In this document: piece after piece, positions 49,882-59,249 of the stretch | Position numbering within the stretch: position 1 is the stretch's first letter | Layout: each line of letters begins with the position of its first letter | Assembly: GCF_000385135.1 (NCBI RefSeq) | Contig: NZ_ARQM01000011.1 | Location: 496,001 to 560,000, forward strand | DNA from: Promicromonospora sukumoe 327MFSha3.1 | GTDB lineage: Bacteria > Actinomycetota > Actinomycetes > Actinomycetales > Cellulomonadaceae | Direction: 5' to 3' | DNA length: 64,000 bases | The notes under the pieces: generated by a model | What the model saw: the letters and a program-made list of their open reading frames with translations, nothing else | Told to the model about the DNA's origin: nothing | Databases searched by the model: none | Made by a program: the position numbers and the translations under genes

Positions 49882-51683
49882 ACGGCAACGAGTTCGTGGC
49901 ACCCGAGATCGACTGGCTCGCCCTCGCGCCGCTGATCGTGGTGCTGGGCGCGGGTGTGGTCGGCGTGCTCCTCGAGGCGTTCGTCCCGGCCAGGGCCCGC
50001 CGCGTGACCCAGATCGTGCTCACCCTGGCCGCGCTGGCCGGTGGCCTCGCGTTCGTGGTGTACCTCTGGCCCCAGATCGTGGCGCAGCCCGTCCAGGTGG
50101 TCGGCGGCAGCGTGACGCTGACGCCGTTCGCGCTCGGAGCGCAGGGCATCATCGCGCTGCTCGCGTTCCTGGGTGTGCTCGTCGTGGCCGACCGCACCGC
50201 CACCGGCCAGGACGCGTTCGCGCCCACGGCCTCGGCGGTGCCCGGCACCTCGTACGAGGACCTCGCCCGGAAGTCGGGCCTGGAGCAGACCGAGATCTAC
50301 CCGCTGCTGCTGTTCGCGGCGGGCGGCATGATGCTCTTCGCCTCCACCGACGACCTGATCGTCATGTTCATCGCGCTGGAGGTGCTGTCGCTCCCGCTGT
50401 ACGTGCTGTGCGCCACGGCGCGCCGGCGCCGGCTGCTCTCGCAGGAGGCGGCGGCCAAGTACTTCCTGCTGGGCGCCTTCGCGTCGGCGCTGTTCATCTT
50501 CGGCGTCGCGCTGATCTACGGGTTCGCCGGCACGGTGCGGCTCCTGGAGATCGCGCAGCGGGTGCAGCAGGGCGCACTGCCCCTGGAGGGCATGAGCGCG
50601 CTGCTCGTGGCCGGTGTGCTGCTGGTGACGGTCGGCCTGCTGTTCAAGATCGGCGCGGTGCCGTTCCACGCCTGGACCCCCGACGTCTACACCGGCGCGC
50701 CCACGCCCATCACCGGTTTCATGGCCGCGTGCACCAAGGCGGCGGCCGTCGCGGCACTGGTCGAGGTGCTGTACCGCATCTCGATCGGCGTCCAGGCGGT
50801 CGACCCGGAGATCATGCGGCAGCTCCAGGTGGTCATCGTCGTGGTGGCCGTCCTGACCATGGCCGTCGGCACCGTGATCGGGTCCGTGCAGACCGACGTG
50901 AAGCGCCTGCTGGCCTACTCGTCGATCGCGCACGCCGGGTTCCTGCTGGTGGGCATCGCCGGCTTCGGCCCGCAGGTCCAGTCGTCCACGCTCTTCTACC
51001 TGCTCGCCTACGGCATCGCGACGATCGGCGCGTTCGCCGTGGTCACGCTGGTCCGGGAGCGCCGGGTCACGCCCGGGGCGCCGGAGGACAACGGCCCCGT
51101 GGCCGACGACGGCGTGGTGCTCGGCGAGGCGACCGAGATCGCCCAGTGGGCCGGCCTGGGGCGCAAGGCCCCGTGGCTCACCGCTGCGTTCGCCCTGTTC
51201 CTGCTGTCCATGGCGGGCATCCCGCTCACGGCCGGGTTCATCGCCAAGTTCGGCGCGTTCGCCGGGGCGACGTCGGGCGGCCTGTGGTGGCTCGCGGTGC
51301 TCGGCGTGCTCGCGTCGGTGGTCGCCGTGGCGTTCTACCTGCGGCTGCTGGTCGTCATGGTGTTCCAGCCGGGGACGGTCGAGCCGGCCTCGCAGGTCGA
51401 GCCTGCCTCGCGGGTGGAGCCTGTCGAAACCGGGGTCTCGACAAGCTCGACCAGCGAGGGCGCGACCGGCGAGGGCGCCGAAGGCTCGACCAGCGAGGGC
51501 AGCGTCGCCACCGCGACCAAGGTGCAGGTCACGGCCGCGCAGCGCGTCGTCGTCACGGTGGTGCGGTCGCGTGGTCCGGCGGCCGTGGCGATCGCCGTCT
51601 GCGCGATCGCGACGGTGATTCTCGGAGTTTTCCCGTCTCTGGTTCTTAATCTGGTGGCAGAGGCAAGTAAGTTCGTGCCGTGA
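49878..51683 (+). CDS. nuoN: NADH-quinone oxidoreductase subunit N with inserted repeat-derived segment
   Basis: A 601-residue antiporter-like subunit. Conserved segments are FIALEVLSLPLYVL (glutamate), FKIGAVPFHAWTPDVYTGAPTP (lysine helix) and SVQTDVKRLLAYSSIAHAG. Before the final transmembrane helix an insertion of about 40 residues (around 500-541, EPASQVEPASRVEPVETG...STSEG) is Glu/Ser/Thr/Gly-rich and is encoded by DNA related to the genome's GGTCGAGCTTGTCGAGACC palindrome. The frame stays open and the last helix is intact, so the protein should be functional. Overlaps both nuoM and the next gene. Confidence 0.95.
   Translation: MNGNEFVAPEIDWLALAPLIVVLGAGVVGVLLEAFVPARARRVTQIVLTLAALAGGLAFVVYLWPQIVAQPVQVVGGSVTLTPFALGAQGIIALLAFLGVLVVADRTATGQDAFAPTASAVPGTSYEDLARKSGLEQTEIYPLLLFAAGGMMLFASTDDLIVMFIALEVLSLPLYVLCATARRRRLLSQEAAAKYFLLGAFASALFIFGVALIYGFAGTVRLLEIAQRVQQGALPLEGMSALLVAGVLLVTVGLLFKIGAVPFHAWTPDVYTGAPTPITGFMAACTKAAAVAALVEVLYRISIGVQAVDPEIMRQLQVVIVVVAVLTMAVGTVIGSVQTDVKRLLAYSSIAHAGFLLVGIAGFGPQVQSSTLFYLLAYGIATIGAFAVVTLVRERRVTPGAPEDNGPVADDGVVLGEATEIAQWAGLGRKAPWLTAAFALFLLSMAGIPLTAGFIAKFGAFAGATSGGLWWLAVLGVLASVVAVAFYLRLLVVMVFQPGTVEPASQVEPASRVEPVETGVSTSSTSEGATGEGAEGSTSEGSVATATKVQVTAAQRVVVTVVRSRGPAAVAIAVCAIATVILGVFPSLVLNLVAEASKFVP
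51409..51456. repeat. GGTCGAGCTTGTCGAGACC-family palindrome inside nuoN (copy 3)
   Basis: The right arm 51434-51456 is identical to that of the copy at 31244-31266. The left arm 51409-51431 matches at 19 of 23 bases. The loop is 2 bases, as at 31219. Neighbouring half-copies (GGTCGAGCCTG, GCTCGACCAGCGAGG) occur within 51375-51500. Confidence 0.8.
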
Positions 51684-52768
51684 CCTCCGTACCGCTGCCG
51701 CCCCAGACGACGACGGGTACGTCGGCGTCCGCACCCCCGGCCGCTCCGACTGACCTGCCCGACCCGACCGCGCTCGGCCTGCCGATCACGGACCCGGAGC
51801 TGGCGTCCCGTCTCGCGGACCGGCTGACGGTGGTCGACGAGGCGCTGTCGGACGCCGTCTCCAGCGCGGACAAGCTGGCCGACGGCGCCTCGCGGCACCT
51901 CGTCGACGCGGGCGGCAAGCGGTTCCGGCCGCTGCTCACCCTGCTCACGGGTGAGCTGGGCGACGGCGCTGCGCCCGGTGTCGTCGACGCCGCCGTGGTG
52001 GTCGAGCTGACGCAGGTCGCCTCGCTGTACCACGACGACGTCATGGACTCGGCGCCGATGCGCCGGGGCGCCCCGGCGGCCCACATGGTGTGGGGCAACT
52101 CGGTGGCGATCCTGGTGGGCGACATGCTGTTCGCCCGGGCCTCGGCCCGGGTGGCCGAGCTCGGTCCCGAGGCGGTGATCCTGCAGTCCCGGACGTTCGA
52201 GCGCATGTGCATGGGGCAGCTGCACGAGACCATGGGCCCGGACGACGGCGAGGACGCCGTGGCCCACTACCTGCAGGTGCTGAGCGACAAGACGGCGTCG
52301 CTGCTGTCGGCGTCGGCCCGGCTGGGCGCCATGCTCGCCGGTGCGCCGAAGGGGCAGATCGAGGCCGTGGGCGCGTTCGGCGAGAAGGTCGGCGTCGCCT
52401 TCCAGCTCGCCGACGACGTCCTCGACGTCGCCTCCGAGGGCGAGACCTCGGGCAAGACGCCGGGCACCGACCTGCGCGAGCACGTGCCGACCATGCCGGT
52501 GCTGCTGCTGCGCCAGCACGTCGCGTCGGGCTCCGCCACCGACGACGACAAGGACCTGCTCGCGACGCTCGACGGCGACCTGTCGTCCGACGAGGTGCTG
52601 ACGGCCGCCCTGCAGCGCCTGCGGGCGCACTCCGTCCTTGCCGACACCCGGGAGCTGGCGGTGCGCTGGGCGCGCGAGGCGGCCGCGGAGCTCGCGCCGC
52701 TGCCGGACGGGCCGGTCAAGGAGTCCCTGGAGCAGTTCGCGCAGGCCCTGGCGGACCGCGCGGTCTGA
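51680..52768 (+). CDS. Polyprenyl diphosphate synthase (trans-type), probably for menaquinone tails
   Basis: A 362-residue trans-prenyltransferase. The first aspartate-rich motif is DDVMD (Asp119, Asp120, Asp123) followed by RRG, and the second is DDVLD (Asp245, Asp246, Asp249). The lysine of GGKRFRPLL and the SDKTASLLSASARLGA segment fit long-chain (C35-C45) synthases. GTG 51680 overlaps the nuoN stop (GTGA), so it is translated as the last gene of the menJ-nuo operon. With menJ at the other end, the operon couples complex I to making the quinone it reduces; chain length cannot be read directly. Confidence 0.93.
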   Translation: MTSVPLPPQTTTGTSASAPPAAPTDLPDPTALGLPITDPELASRLADRLTVVDEALSDAVSSADKLADGASRHLVDAGGKRFRPLLTLLTGELGDGAAPGVVDAAVVVELTQVASLYHDDVMDSAPMRRGAPAAHMVWGNSVAILVGDMLFARASARVAELGPEAVILQSRTFERMCMGQLHETMGPDDGEDAVAHYLQVLSDKTASLLSASARLGAMLAGAPKGQIEAVGAFGEKVGVAFQLADDVLDVASEGETSGKTPGTDLREHVPTMPVLLLRQHVASGSATDDDKDLLATLDGDLSSDEVLTAALQRLRAHSVLADTRELAVRWAREAAAELAPLPDGPVKESLEQFAQALADRAV

Positions 52769-52845
52769 CGCGCGGGCGGTCCTCGACGACAGTGACGAAG
52801 TTGTGATCATGCGTCTGACCTGGTACTTCGCTCCAGACTAACGAT

Positions 52846-52874
52846 TTCACCCGTCCAGGAAGACCCTCTAACGT
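52846..52874 (+). promoter_or_regulatory. Possible promoter of the first giant surface protein
   Basis: TTCACC (52846-52851) and TAACGT (52869-52874) are 17 bases apart in the 171-base gap before GTG 52940. Pattern match only; no terminator for the nuo operon was seen in the same gap. Confidence 0.35.
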
Positions 52875-52939
52875 TCCGGTTGTCGGAGGCAACGGCTAGG
52901 CTGCCGCCACCGCCGCTGATCGAGCCTTGAGGAAAACCT

Positions 52940-55900
52940 GTGCCCGTATTGAAGGTGTCGACGCGCTCGGCGGTCTCCGGAGGCGTCGTCGCCGTCTTCG
53001 GCGGGGCGCTGGTGCTGCTCATGCTGCTGCAGCAGGGCGAGTCCACGGCCAGGGTCGACCTGGACGACTCCGGTGTGTGGGTCACGAAGACCTCGGCGGG
53101 GCTCCTCGGCCGGTTCAACAACGAGGCGCAGGCGCTGGACGGCACGCTGCTGTCCGGCTCGTCGACGTTCGACGTGCAGCAGGCCGAGTACCGGGTGCTG
53201 ATGACGGACCCGGGAACGGCGACCGCGAGCCCGGTCGACCCGGCGCAGCTCACCCTCGGCGGCACCATGAGCGCGCCCGCGGGCGCCGTCATCACCTCCG
53301 GCGGGCACACCGCCGCGGTGCTTGACCCGGACGACGGCCGCCTGTGGGTGCTCCCGTTCGAGGCCGCGGTCCAGTTCAGCGCCGACGACCTGGACCCGAC
53401 GGCGGAGCTCGGGCCGGGCGCCCGGGTCGCCGTCGCGACCGACGGCACGGTCTTCGGCGCCGCGCCCGCCAAGGGCCGCCTCGCGACCGTCACGACCAAC
53501 GGCTCGGGCACCGTCGACGAGGTGACCGACTCGGAGCTCCCGGTCGGCAAGGGCGCCGAGCTCGAGGTGACCGCCGTCGGCGACCGGCCGGTGGTCCTGG
53601 ACCGCACCGCGTCGACGCTCGTGCTGCCCGGCGGCGACGTCGTCGACCTGGCGGGCGGCGCCGAGGCACGGCTGCAGCAGCCCTCGGGTGAGGCGGACGC
53701 CGTGGTCGTGGCCACGCCGAAGGGCCTGGTCACCCAGCCGCTGCGGGGCGGGAGCTCCACCACGCGCGTGGGCCAGGGCACCCCCGCGGCGCCCGTGCAG
53801 CTCGGCGGCTGCACCTTCGGCGCCTGGTCGGGCACCGGCCGGGTGGTCCGGGACTGCCCCGGCACCGACCGCGACGTGGACGAGACCCTGGAGGGCGCCG
53901 ACGGCGAGCTCGCCTACCGGGTCAACCGCCAGGTGATCGTGCTGAACGACGTCTCGGCGGGCACGCTGTGGATGGCCGCGGAGGACTTCGAGAAGGTCGA
54001 CGACTGGGACCTGAAGATGCCCGAGGACGCCGAGGGCGAGAAGACGGAGTCCGAGACCACCACGCCCGAGATGGTCGACCAGTTCGTGGCCCAGCGGGAC
54101 AAGCCGAACCGCCCGCCGGAGCCCGAGGACGACTCCATCGGCGTCCGGCCGGGCCGCACCACCGTGCTGAACGTGCTGGGCAACGACCTCGACCCCGACG
54201 GCGACGTGATGACCGCGTCCATCGCCGACCCCGAGGGCCGGGTGGCCGGCGAGGGCGCCTCCGACGTCTCGGTGGACCGCGTGCTCGACGGCGCGGCGCT
54301 GCAGGCGAACGTGCCCGAGACCGCGACCGGCACCACGACCTTCACCTACACGGTGGACGACGGGCGCGGCGGCACCGCCGACGCCGACGTGAAGGTGCGC
54401 GTGGTGCCCCTGAGCGAGAACGAGGCGCCGGTCTCGACCGGCGAGCCCGTGCTGCGCGTGGCGCAGGGCGGCGACGCGTCCATCAAGGTGCTGCCGTTCT
54501 GGCGCGACCCCGACGGCGACGACCTGGTCCTCTCCAGCGCGGCCACCGCGGACCCCATGGACGAGGTGCGGTTCCGGCCGGACGGCACGGTCGAGTTCCG
54601 CGACGGCGGCACCGCGACCGGCCGCAAGATCGTCGAGCTCACGGTCACGGACGGCCTGGACCAGGTGGGCGAGGGCCGGCTGCTCGTCGACGTGATCGCC
54701 ACCCAGGAGCCGCCCGTCGCGGTGGCCGACCACGTCACCGTGCTGGCGGGCGACCCCGTCACGGTCCGGCCGCTGCGCAACGACTCCGACCCCAACGGCG
54801 ACCGGCTGCGCCTGGTCAGCGTCTCGGAGCAGGCGCCGGCCACGATCACGGAGAACTACGCCGCGGGCACCTTCCGGTTCGTGAGCCAGGAGCCCGGCAG
54901 CTACGACATCACCTACCAGGTCAGCGACGGCCCCGGCTCGACCATGGGCCTGGTGCGCGTCGACGTGCTGCCGCCGCCGGACGCCGCCGGCCCGCCCGTG
55001 GTCGTGGCCGACACCGTGCTGCTCCCCGCCGGCGGCTCCGCGCTGGTGGACGTGCTGGCCAACGACACCGACCCGGGCGGCGGCGTGCTGGTCGCCTCGT
55101 CGGTCGAGGCGCCGCCGGAGGTCACCGCCGTCGTGCTGGACCACCACGTGCTGCGGGTCGCGGAGACCGAGCGCCTGGACCGGCCCGTGACCCTGCGGTA
55201 CACGGCCTCCAACGGCACGGAGACCGCCGTCGGGCAGGTGCGGGTGGTGCCCATCGCCGCGCCCACCAAGCTGCGCCCGCCCGAGGCGACGCCGGACGAG
55301 ACGACCGTGCACACGGGCGACATCGTCACGGTCCCGGTGCTGAAGAACGACTCCCACCCCGACGGGCTGGAGCTGAAGCTCACGCCGGAGCTCGTCGAGG
55401 AGCCGGACACCGGCGAGGCGTTCGTCTCCGAGGACACCGTGCGCTTCCGGGCCGGGTCCGAGGCCGGCACGGCGCACCTGGTCTACGAGGTGCGGGACAG
55501 CAACGGCCAGAAGGACTCCGCGCAGGTCACGATCAACATCACGGACACCCTGGAGAACGCGGCGCCGCAGCCGCCGGACACCACGGCCCGCGTGCTGGCG
55601 GGCTCGGTCACCCGGATCCCGCTGCCGCTGGACGGCAGTGACCCGGACGGCGACTACGTCACGCTCGACGGCCTCTCCGCGCCGCCCGCGCAGGGCACGG
55701 CCCGCGTGGTCGACGGGTTCCTCGAGTACGAGGCGTCCGAGGGCGCCGCCGGGGCCGACGAGTTCCGCTACTCCGTGACCGACACCCGCGGCGCGACGGC
55801 CGAGGGCACGGTCGCCGTCGGTGTCGCCCAGCCGCCGGGGGTCAACCAGCCGCCCACCGCGGGCGACGACGAGACGCTCGTGCGCCCCGGCCGCGACGTC

Positions 55901-58900
55901 GCGGTGGACGCCCTGGCCAACGACTCCGACCCGGACGGCGACCAGGTCGGCCTGGTGCCCAAGTCGTTCGAGGGCGCCGAGGGCCTGGACCCCCGCGTCG
56001 TCGAGGACCTGGTGGTGGTCACCACACCGCGCGACGAGGGCACGCAGACCTTCTACTACGGCATCGAGGACACCTTCGCGGCCCGCGCCACCGGCGCGAT
56101 CACCGTGCAGACCGCCAAGGACGCACCCCTGCTGCGCCCGGTCGCGCGTGACGACGTGGTGCCGCCCGCGGACGTCACGTCCGACACCGTGACCGTGGAC
56201 GTGCTGCGGAACGACTCCGACCCCGACGGCGTCGCGACCGACCTGACGGTCGCCGTGCTCGGCGAGGACGGCGAGCAGCCCGCCGGCGTCACCCTCGGCG
56301 AGGGCGGCGAGGTCACCGTGGCGCTCACCGAGGACCCGCAGGTGCTCACCTACACCGTGACCGACATGGACGACCTGACGGCCAAGGCGTTCCTGCGGGT
56401 GCCGCGCGACGGCTCGCTGCCGCACCTGAAGCAGCCGGTCGAGGCGCTGCGCACCTTCGCGGGCGAGACGCTCGAGATCGACATCGCCGACCACGTCGTG
56501 GTGGCCGACGGCCACGAGCCCCGGTTCACCGTCGAGGAGAAGGTGACCGCCGTCGAGGGCACGCGCGATGTCACCGGCCCGACCACGCTGACGTACACCT
56601 CCGACGAGGACTACGTGGGACGCGCCTCGGTCACCTTCGAGGTGACCGACGGCGACGGCCCCGACGACCCCGAGGGCCGCACCGCGGTGCTGACCCTGCC
56701 GATCGACGTGCGGGCCAGCCGCAACCAGCCGCCGGAGATCAAGGGCACGCCGCTGCTGGAGGTAGCCGCCGGCGAGGAGTCGGCGCTCGACCTGTCGCGC
56801 GTCGCCGTCGACCCCGAGGGCGACCCGCTGACCGTCGAGGTCACCGGCGCGGCCGAGGGCATCACCTTCGGCACCCAGGGCGCGACGGTCACCGCGCAGG
56901 CGCAGCCCTCCGTCCCGAAGGGCACGCGGTTCACCGTCCCGTTCACCGTGTCCGACGGCGGCCACCCGCCCGTCGCCGGCGAGCTCGCCGTCACGGTCGT
57001 GGCGTCGACGCGCCCGCTCGCGCGGGCCAACCCGGACGAGGTGCGCGACGCGCACCAGGGCGCGGCCGCCACGGTGGACGTGCTGGCCAACGACGCCAAC
57101 CCGTTCCCCGAGGAGCCGCTGAAGGTGGTCGGCGCCGTGGTCGAGACGGGCCAGGGCTTCGTGGAGACGACGGACTCCACGGTGGTCGTGACGCCGTCGG
57201 ACGACTTCGTGGGCGCCATGGTGGTGCGGTACCGCGTGGCCGACGCGACGGCCGACGTCAGCCGCGAGGTGGAGGGCACGGTGCGCCTCACGGTGCTGGG
57301 CCGGCCCGAGGCGCCGCGCGCCCCGCAGGTCGAGGAGGTGCGGTCCGAGACGGTGGTGCTGACGTGGGACCCGCCGTCGGACAACGGGGCCGAGATCACC
57401 GGGTACACCGCCCGGTCGGGCAAGGGCGACGTCACCGAGTGCAAGTCCACGACCTGCACGGTCACCGGCCTCAAGAACGACGTCGTCTACAACTTCACCG
57501 TCACGGCCACCAACGAGGTGGGTGAGTCGGAGCCGTCCGGGCCGTCCGAGGACGCCCGGCCGGACGAGAAGCCCGACAAGCCGGAGCCGCCGTCGCTGAA
57601 GTTCGGCGACTCGTCACTGACGGTCTCCTGGAAGAACCGGACCTACACCGACCGCTCGCCGATCGAGTGCGTGAACCTGGAGATCAGCCCGGCCCCGGCC
57701 GACGGCGTGATCCAGAAGTCCTGCGTCACCGGCAGCTCGATCGTCTGGGACGGGCTGGCCAACGGCACCGCCTACACGGTGACGGTGCAGGCCGTGAACG
57801 CCGCGCCGGACCCCTCGGACTGGAGCGACGCCTCCGCCCCCGAGACCCCGGCCGCGCCGCCGGCCAAGCCCGCGGCGCCGTCCGCCCAGCGCGTGGACAA
57901 CGCGCTCGGCGGGCAGATCACGGTGTCCTGGACCGAGCCCGCCAACAACGGCGCCCCGGTCGAGCAGTACCACCTGGACGTGTACCGCAACGGGTCCAAG
58001 GTCGAGACGCAGACGGTGACGGGCACGTCCCGCGTGGTCTCGGGCCTGTCGGCCGAGGCGTCCTACACGTTCGCTGTCACGGCCGAGAACAAGGCCGGCA
58101 ACTCGCCGGCCAGCGACCAGTCGGCGGCGCAGGTGCCGTACGGGAAGCCCCAGGTCCCGGGCACGCCGACGGCGGCGCTCGGCTCCACCACGAGCGGCCA
58201 GGCCGACGTGCGCTGGAGCGGCATCGCGGCGGACGACTTCCGCGGGCCTGCGCACCGGTACGAGGTGCTGGCGAACGGCGGGGGCACGCCGGGGAACGCC
58301 GGGACCGCGACGTCGTACACCTTCAAGAACCTGGCCAACGGCACCGCCTACCGGTTCCAGGTGCGCGCCTGCAACCAGTACACGTGCTCGGCCTGGACGG
58401 CGAGCTCCAACCCCGTGACCCCGTACACGACGCCGGGCGCCCCGGGCGTGAGCTGGACGCTGCGCTCGTCCTCGGAGGGCCGGTTCACCGTGTCGCCCCC
58501 GGGCAGCAACGGCGGCCGGGCCGTGGAGTCGATCCGGTACCGCGTCAACGGCGGCGGCTGGCAGAGCATGTCCGCGTCCGGCGGCAACGTCGACGTCGGG
58601 CCGGCGTACAGCACGGGCTACAGCCTCGAGGCGCAGGCCTGCAACGCGGCCGGGTGCGGCACGACGGCTTCGGGCAGCGGGCGGACCAACTCCAACCCGG
58701 CCAACCGCTCGTTCACCATCTCCAAGGGCGCCGACGGCTCGACGTCGTCGGGCTGCCAGCAGGGTGCGGCGTGCCGGTGGATCAACATGAGCATCACCGG
58801 GTGGGAGCCCAACACGGCGTTCACCATGCGGTGCCTCACCACCGTGCGTCAGCCGGCGGGCCAGGTGTACTTCCCTCGCTACGAGCAGGGCAACTGGTGG

Positions 58901-59041
58901 GGTCAGGCCTGGGGCGTGCCGCTTCGGACCGACGGCAACGGCAACTGGTCCGGGCAGTCGGACTGCATGCACGGTTACACGGGTGCCCAGACCTGGGTCG
59001 AGACACAGGAGCTGGGGTCGTCGAACCGACTGACCTGGTAA
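52940..59041 (+). CDS. Giant membrane-anchored Ig-like/FN3 repeat protein, copy 1
   Basis: A 2033-residue protein. An N-terminal signal-anchor helix (~12-31) is followed by ~330 residues of short repeats such as DSGVWVT, DGRLWVLPF and NRQVIVLNDVSAGTLWMA, which look like beta-propeller blades (inference). Residues ~390-1450 contain about ten cadherin/Ig-like repeats with the calcium-binding-like motif NDxDPDGD (for example VLGNDLDPDGDV, RNDSDPNGDR, LANDSDPDGDQ). From ~1457 come about five fibronectin type III domains, then a ~110-residue Trp-rich C-terminal domain with paired cysteines. TGAGG lies ahead of GTG 52940. The family is known next to MoxR/DUF58/transglutaminase genes in actinobacteria; those would lie beyond the window. 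Confidence 0.9.
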   Translation: MPVLKVSTRSAVSGGVVAVFGGALVLLMLLQQGESTARVDLDDSGVWVTKTSAGLLGRFNNEAQALDGTLLSGSSTFDVQQAEYRVLMTDPGTATASPVDPAQLTLGGTMSAPAGAVITSGGHTAAVLDPDDGRLWVLPFEAAVQFSADDLDPTAELGPGARVAVATDGTVFGAAPAKGRLATVTTNGSGTVDEVTDSELPVGKGAELEVTAVGDRPVVLDRTASTLVLPGGDVVDLAGGAEARLQQPSGEADAVVVATPKGLVTQPLRGGSSTTRVGQGTPAAPVQLGGCTFGAWSGTGRVVRDCPGTDRDVDETLEGADGELAYRVNRQVIVLNDVSAGTLWMAAEDFEKVDDWDLKMPEDAEGEKTESETTTPEMVDQFVAQRDKPNRPPEPEDDSIGVRPGRTTVLNVLGNDLDPDGDVMTASIADPEGRVAGEGASDVSVDRVLDGAALQANVPETATGTTTFTYTVDDGRGGTADADVKVRVVPLSENEAPVSTGEPVLRVAQGGDASIKVLPFWRDPDGDDLVLSSAATADPMDEVRFRPDGTVEFRDGGTATGRKIVELTVTDGLDQVGEGRLLVDVIATQEPPVAVADHVTVLAGDPVTVRPLRNDSDPNGDRLRLVSVSEQAPATITENYAAGTFRFVSQEPGSYDITYQVSDGPGSTMGLVRVDVLPPPDAAGPPVVVADTVLLPAGGSALVDVLANDTDPGGGVLVASSVEAPPEVTAVVLDHHVLRVAETERLDRPVTLRYTASNGTETAVGQVRVVPIAAPTKLRPPEATPDETTVHTGDIVTVPVLKNDSHPDGLELKLTPELVEEPDTGEAFVSEDTVRFRAGSEAGTAHLVYEVRDSNGQKDSAQVTINITDTLENAAPQPPDTTARVLAGSVTRIPLPLDGSDPDGDYVTLDGLSAPPAQGTARVVDGFLEYEASEGAAGADEFRYSVTDTRGATAEGTVAVGVAQPPGVNQPPTAGDDETLVRPGRDVAVDALANDSDPDGDQVGLVPKSFEGAEGLDPRVVEDLVVVTTPRDEGTQTFYYGIEDTFAARATGAITVQTAKDAPLLRPVARDDVVPPADVTSDTVTVDVLRNDSDPDGVATDLTVAVLGEDGEQPAGVTLGEGGEVTVALTEDPQVLTYTVTDMDDLTAKAFLRVPRDGSLPHLKQPVEALRTFAGETLEIDIADHVVVADGHEPRFTVEEKVTAVEGTRDVTGPTTLTYTSDEDYVGRASVTFEVTDGDGPDDPEGRTAVLTLPIDVRASRNQPPEIKGTPLLEVAAGEESALDLSRVAVDPEGDPLTVEVTGAAEGITFGTQGATVTAQAQPSVPKGTRFTVPFTVSDGGHPPVAGELAVTVVASTRPLARANPDEVRDAHQGAAATVDVLANDANPFPEEPLKVVGAVVETGQGFVETTDSTVVVTPSDDFVGAMVVRYRVADATADVSREVEGTVRLTVLGRPEAPRAPQVEEVRSETVVLTWDPPSDNGAEITGYTARSGKGDVTECKSTTCTVTGLKNDVVYNFTVTATNEVGESEPSGPSEDARPDEKPDKPEPPSLKFGDSSLTVSWKNRTYTDRSPIECVNLEISPAPADGVIQKSCVTGSSIVWDGLANGTAYTVTVQAVNAAPDPSDWSDASAPETPAAPPAKPAAPSAQRVDNALGGQITVSWTEPANNGAPVEQYHLDVYRNGSKVETQTVTGTSRVVSGLSAEASYTFAVTAENKAGNSPASDQSAAQVPYGKPQVPGTPTAALGSTTSGQADVRWSGIAADDFRGPAHRYEVLANGGGTPGNAGTATSYTFKNLANGTAYRFQVRACNQYTCSAWTASSNPVTPYTTPGAPGVSWTLRSSSEGRFTVSPPGSNGGRAVESIRYRVNGGGWQSMSASGGNVDVGPAYSTGYSLEAQACNAAGCGTTASGSGRTNSNPANRSFTISKGADGSTSSGCQQGAACRWINMSITGWEPNTAFTMRCLTTVRQPAGQVYFPRYEQGNWWGQAWGVPLRTDGNGNWSGQSDCMHGYTGAQTWVETQELGSSNRLTW

Positions 59042-59225
59042 CCACCGGAAATTTGCCCCGACACGGTTGCGACACACCGGCCGCTTACCAGACAGACTCC
59101 TACAATCTGGACGGGCGGCATGGGTAGTCCTGCCCACTGAAATTCCACGACGATTCACCCTTGCCCCCGGTAGTGTGCTCCCGTTGCGCCTGTGTGTGCC
59201 GTCCGGGCGGGCAAATTTTCGGTGG
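59042..59225. other. 17-base inverted repeat enclosing the leader of the second giant gene
   Basis: CCACCGGAAATTTGCCC (59042-59058) begins directly after the stop of copy 1 and pairs with GGGCAAATTTTCGGTGG (59209-59225) at 16 of 17 positions, the other being a G-T pair. The enclosed 150 bases hold a good -10 element, TACAAT (59101-59106), without a clear -35. The arms end 24 bases before ATG 59250. Confidence 0.5.
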
Positions 59226-59249
59226 CGTGACTGTTGAAGAGGAGGACGC

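Noticed and set aside
52810-52842. 10-codon ORF (MRLTWYFAPD) before the first giant gene
   Set aside because: No good ribosome site. The RLTW resemblance to the C-terminus of the giant protein rests on about 11 bases and is probably chance.
52868-57055. 1395-codon open frame on the minus strand
   Set aside because: Antisense of the first giant gene with the same biased composition and no recognisable motif; long false frames are common at this GC content.
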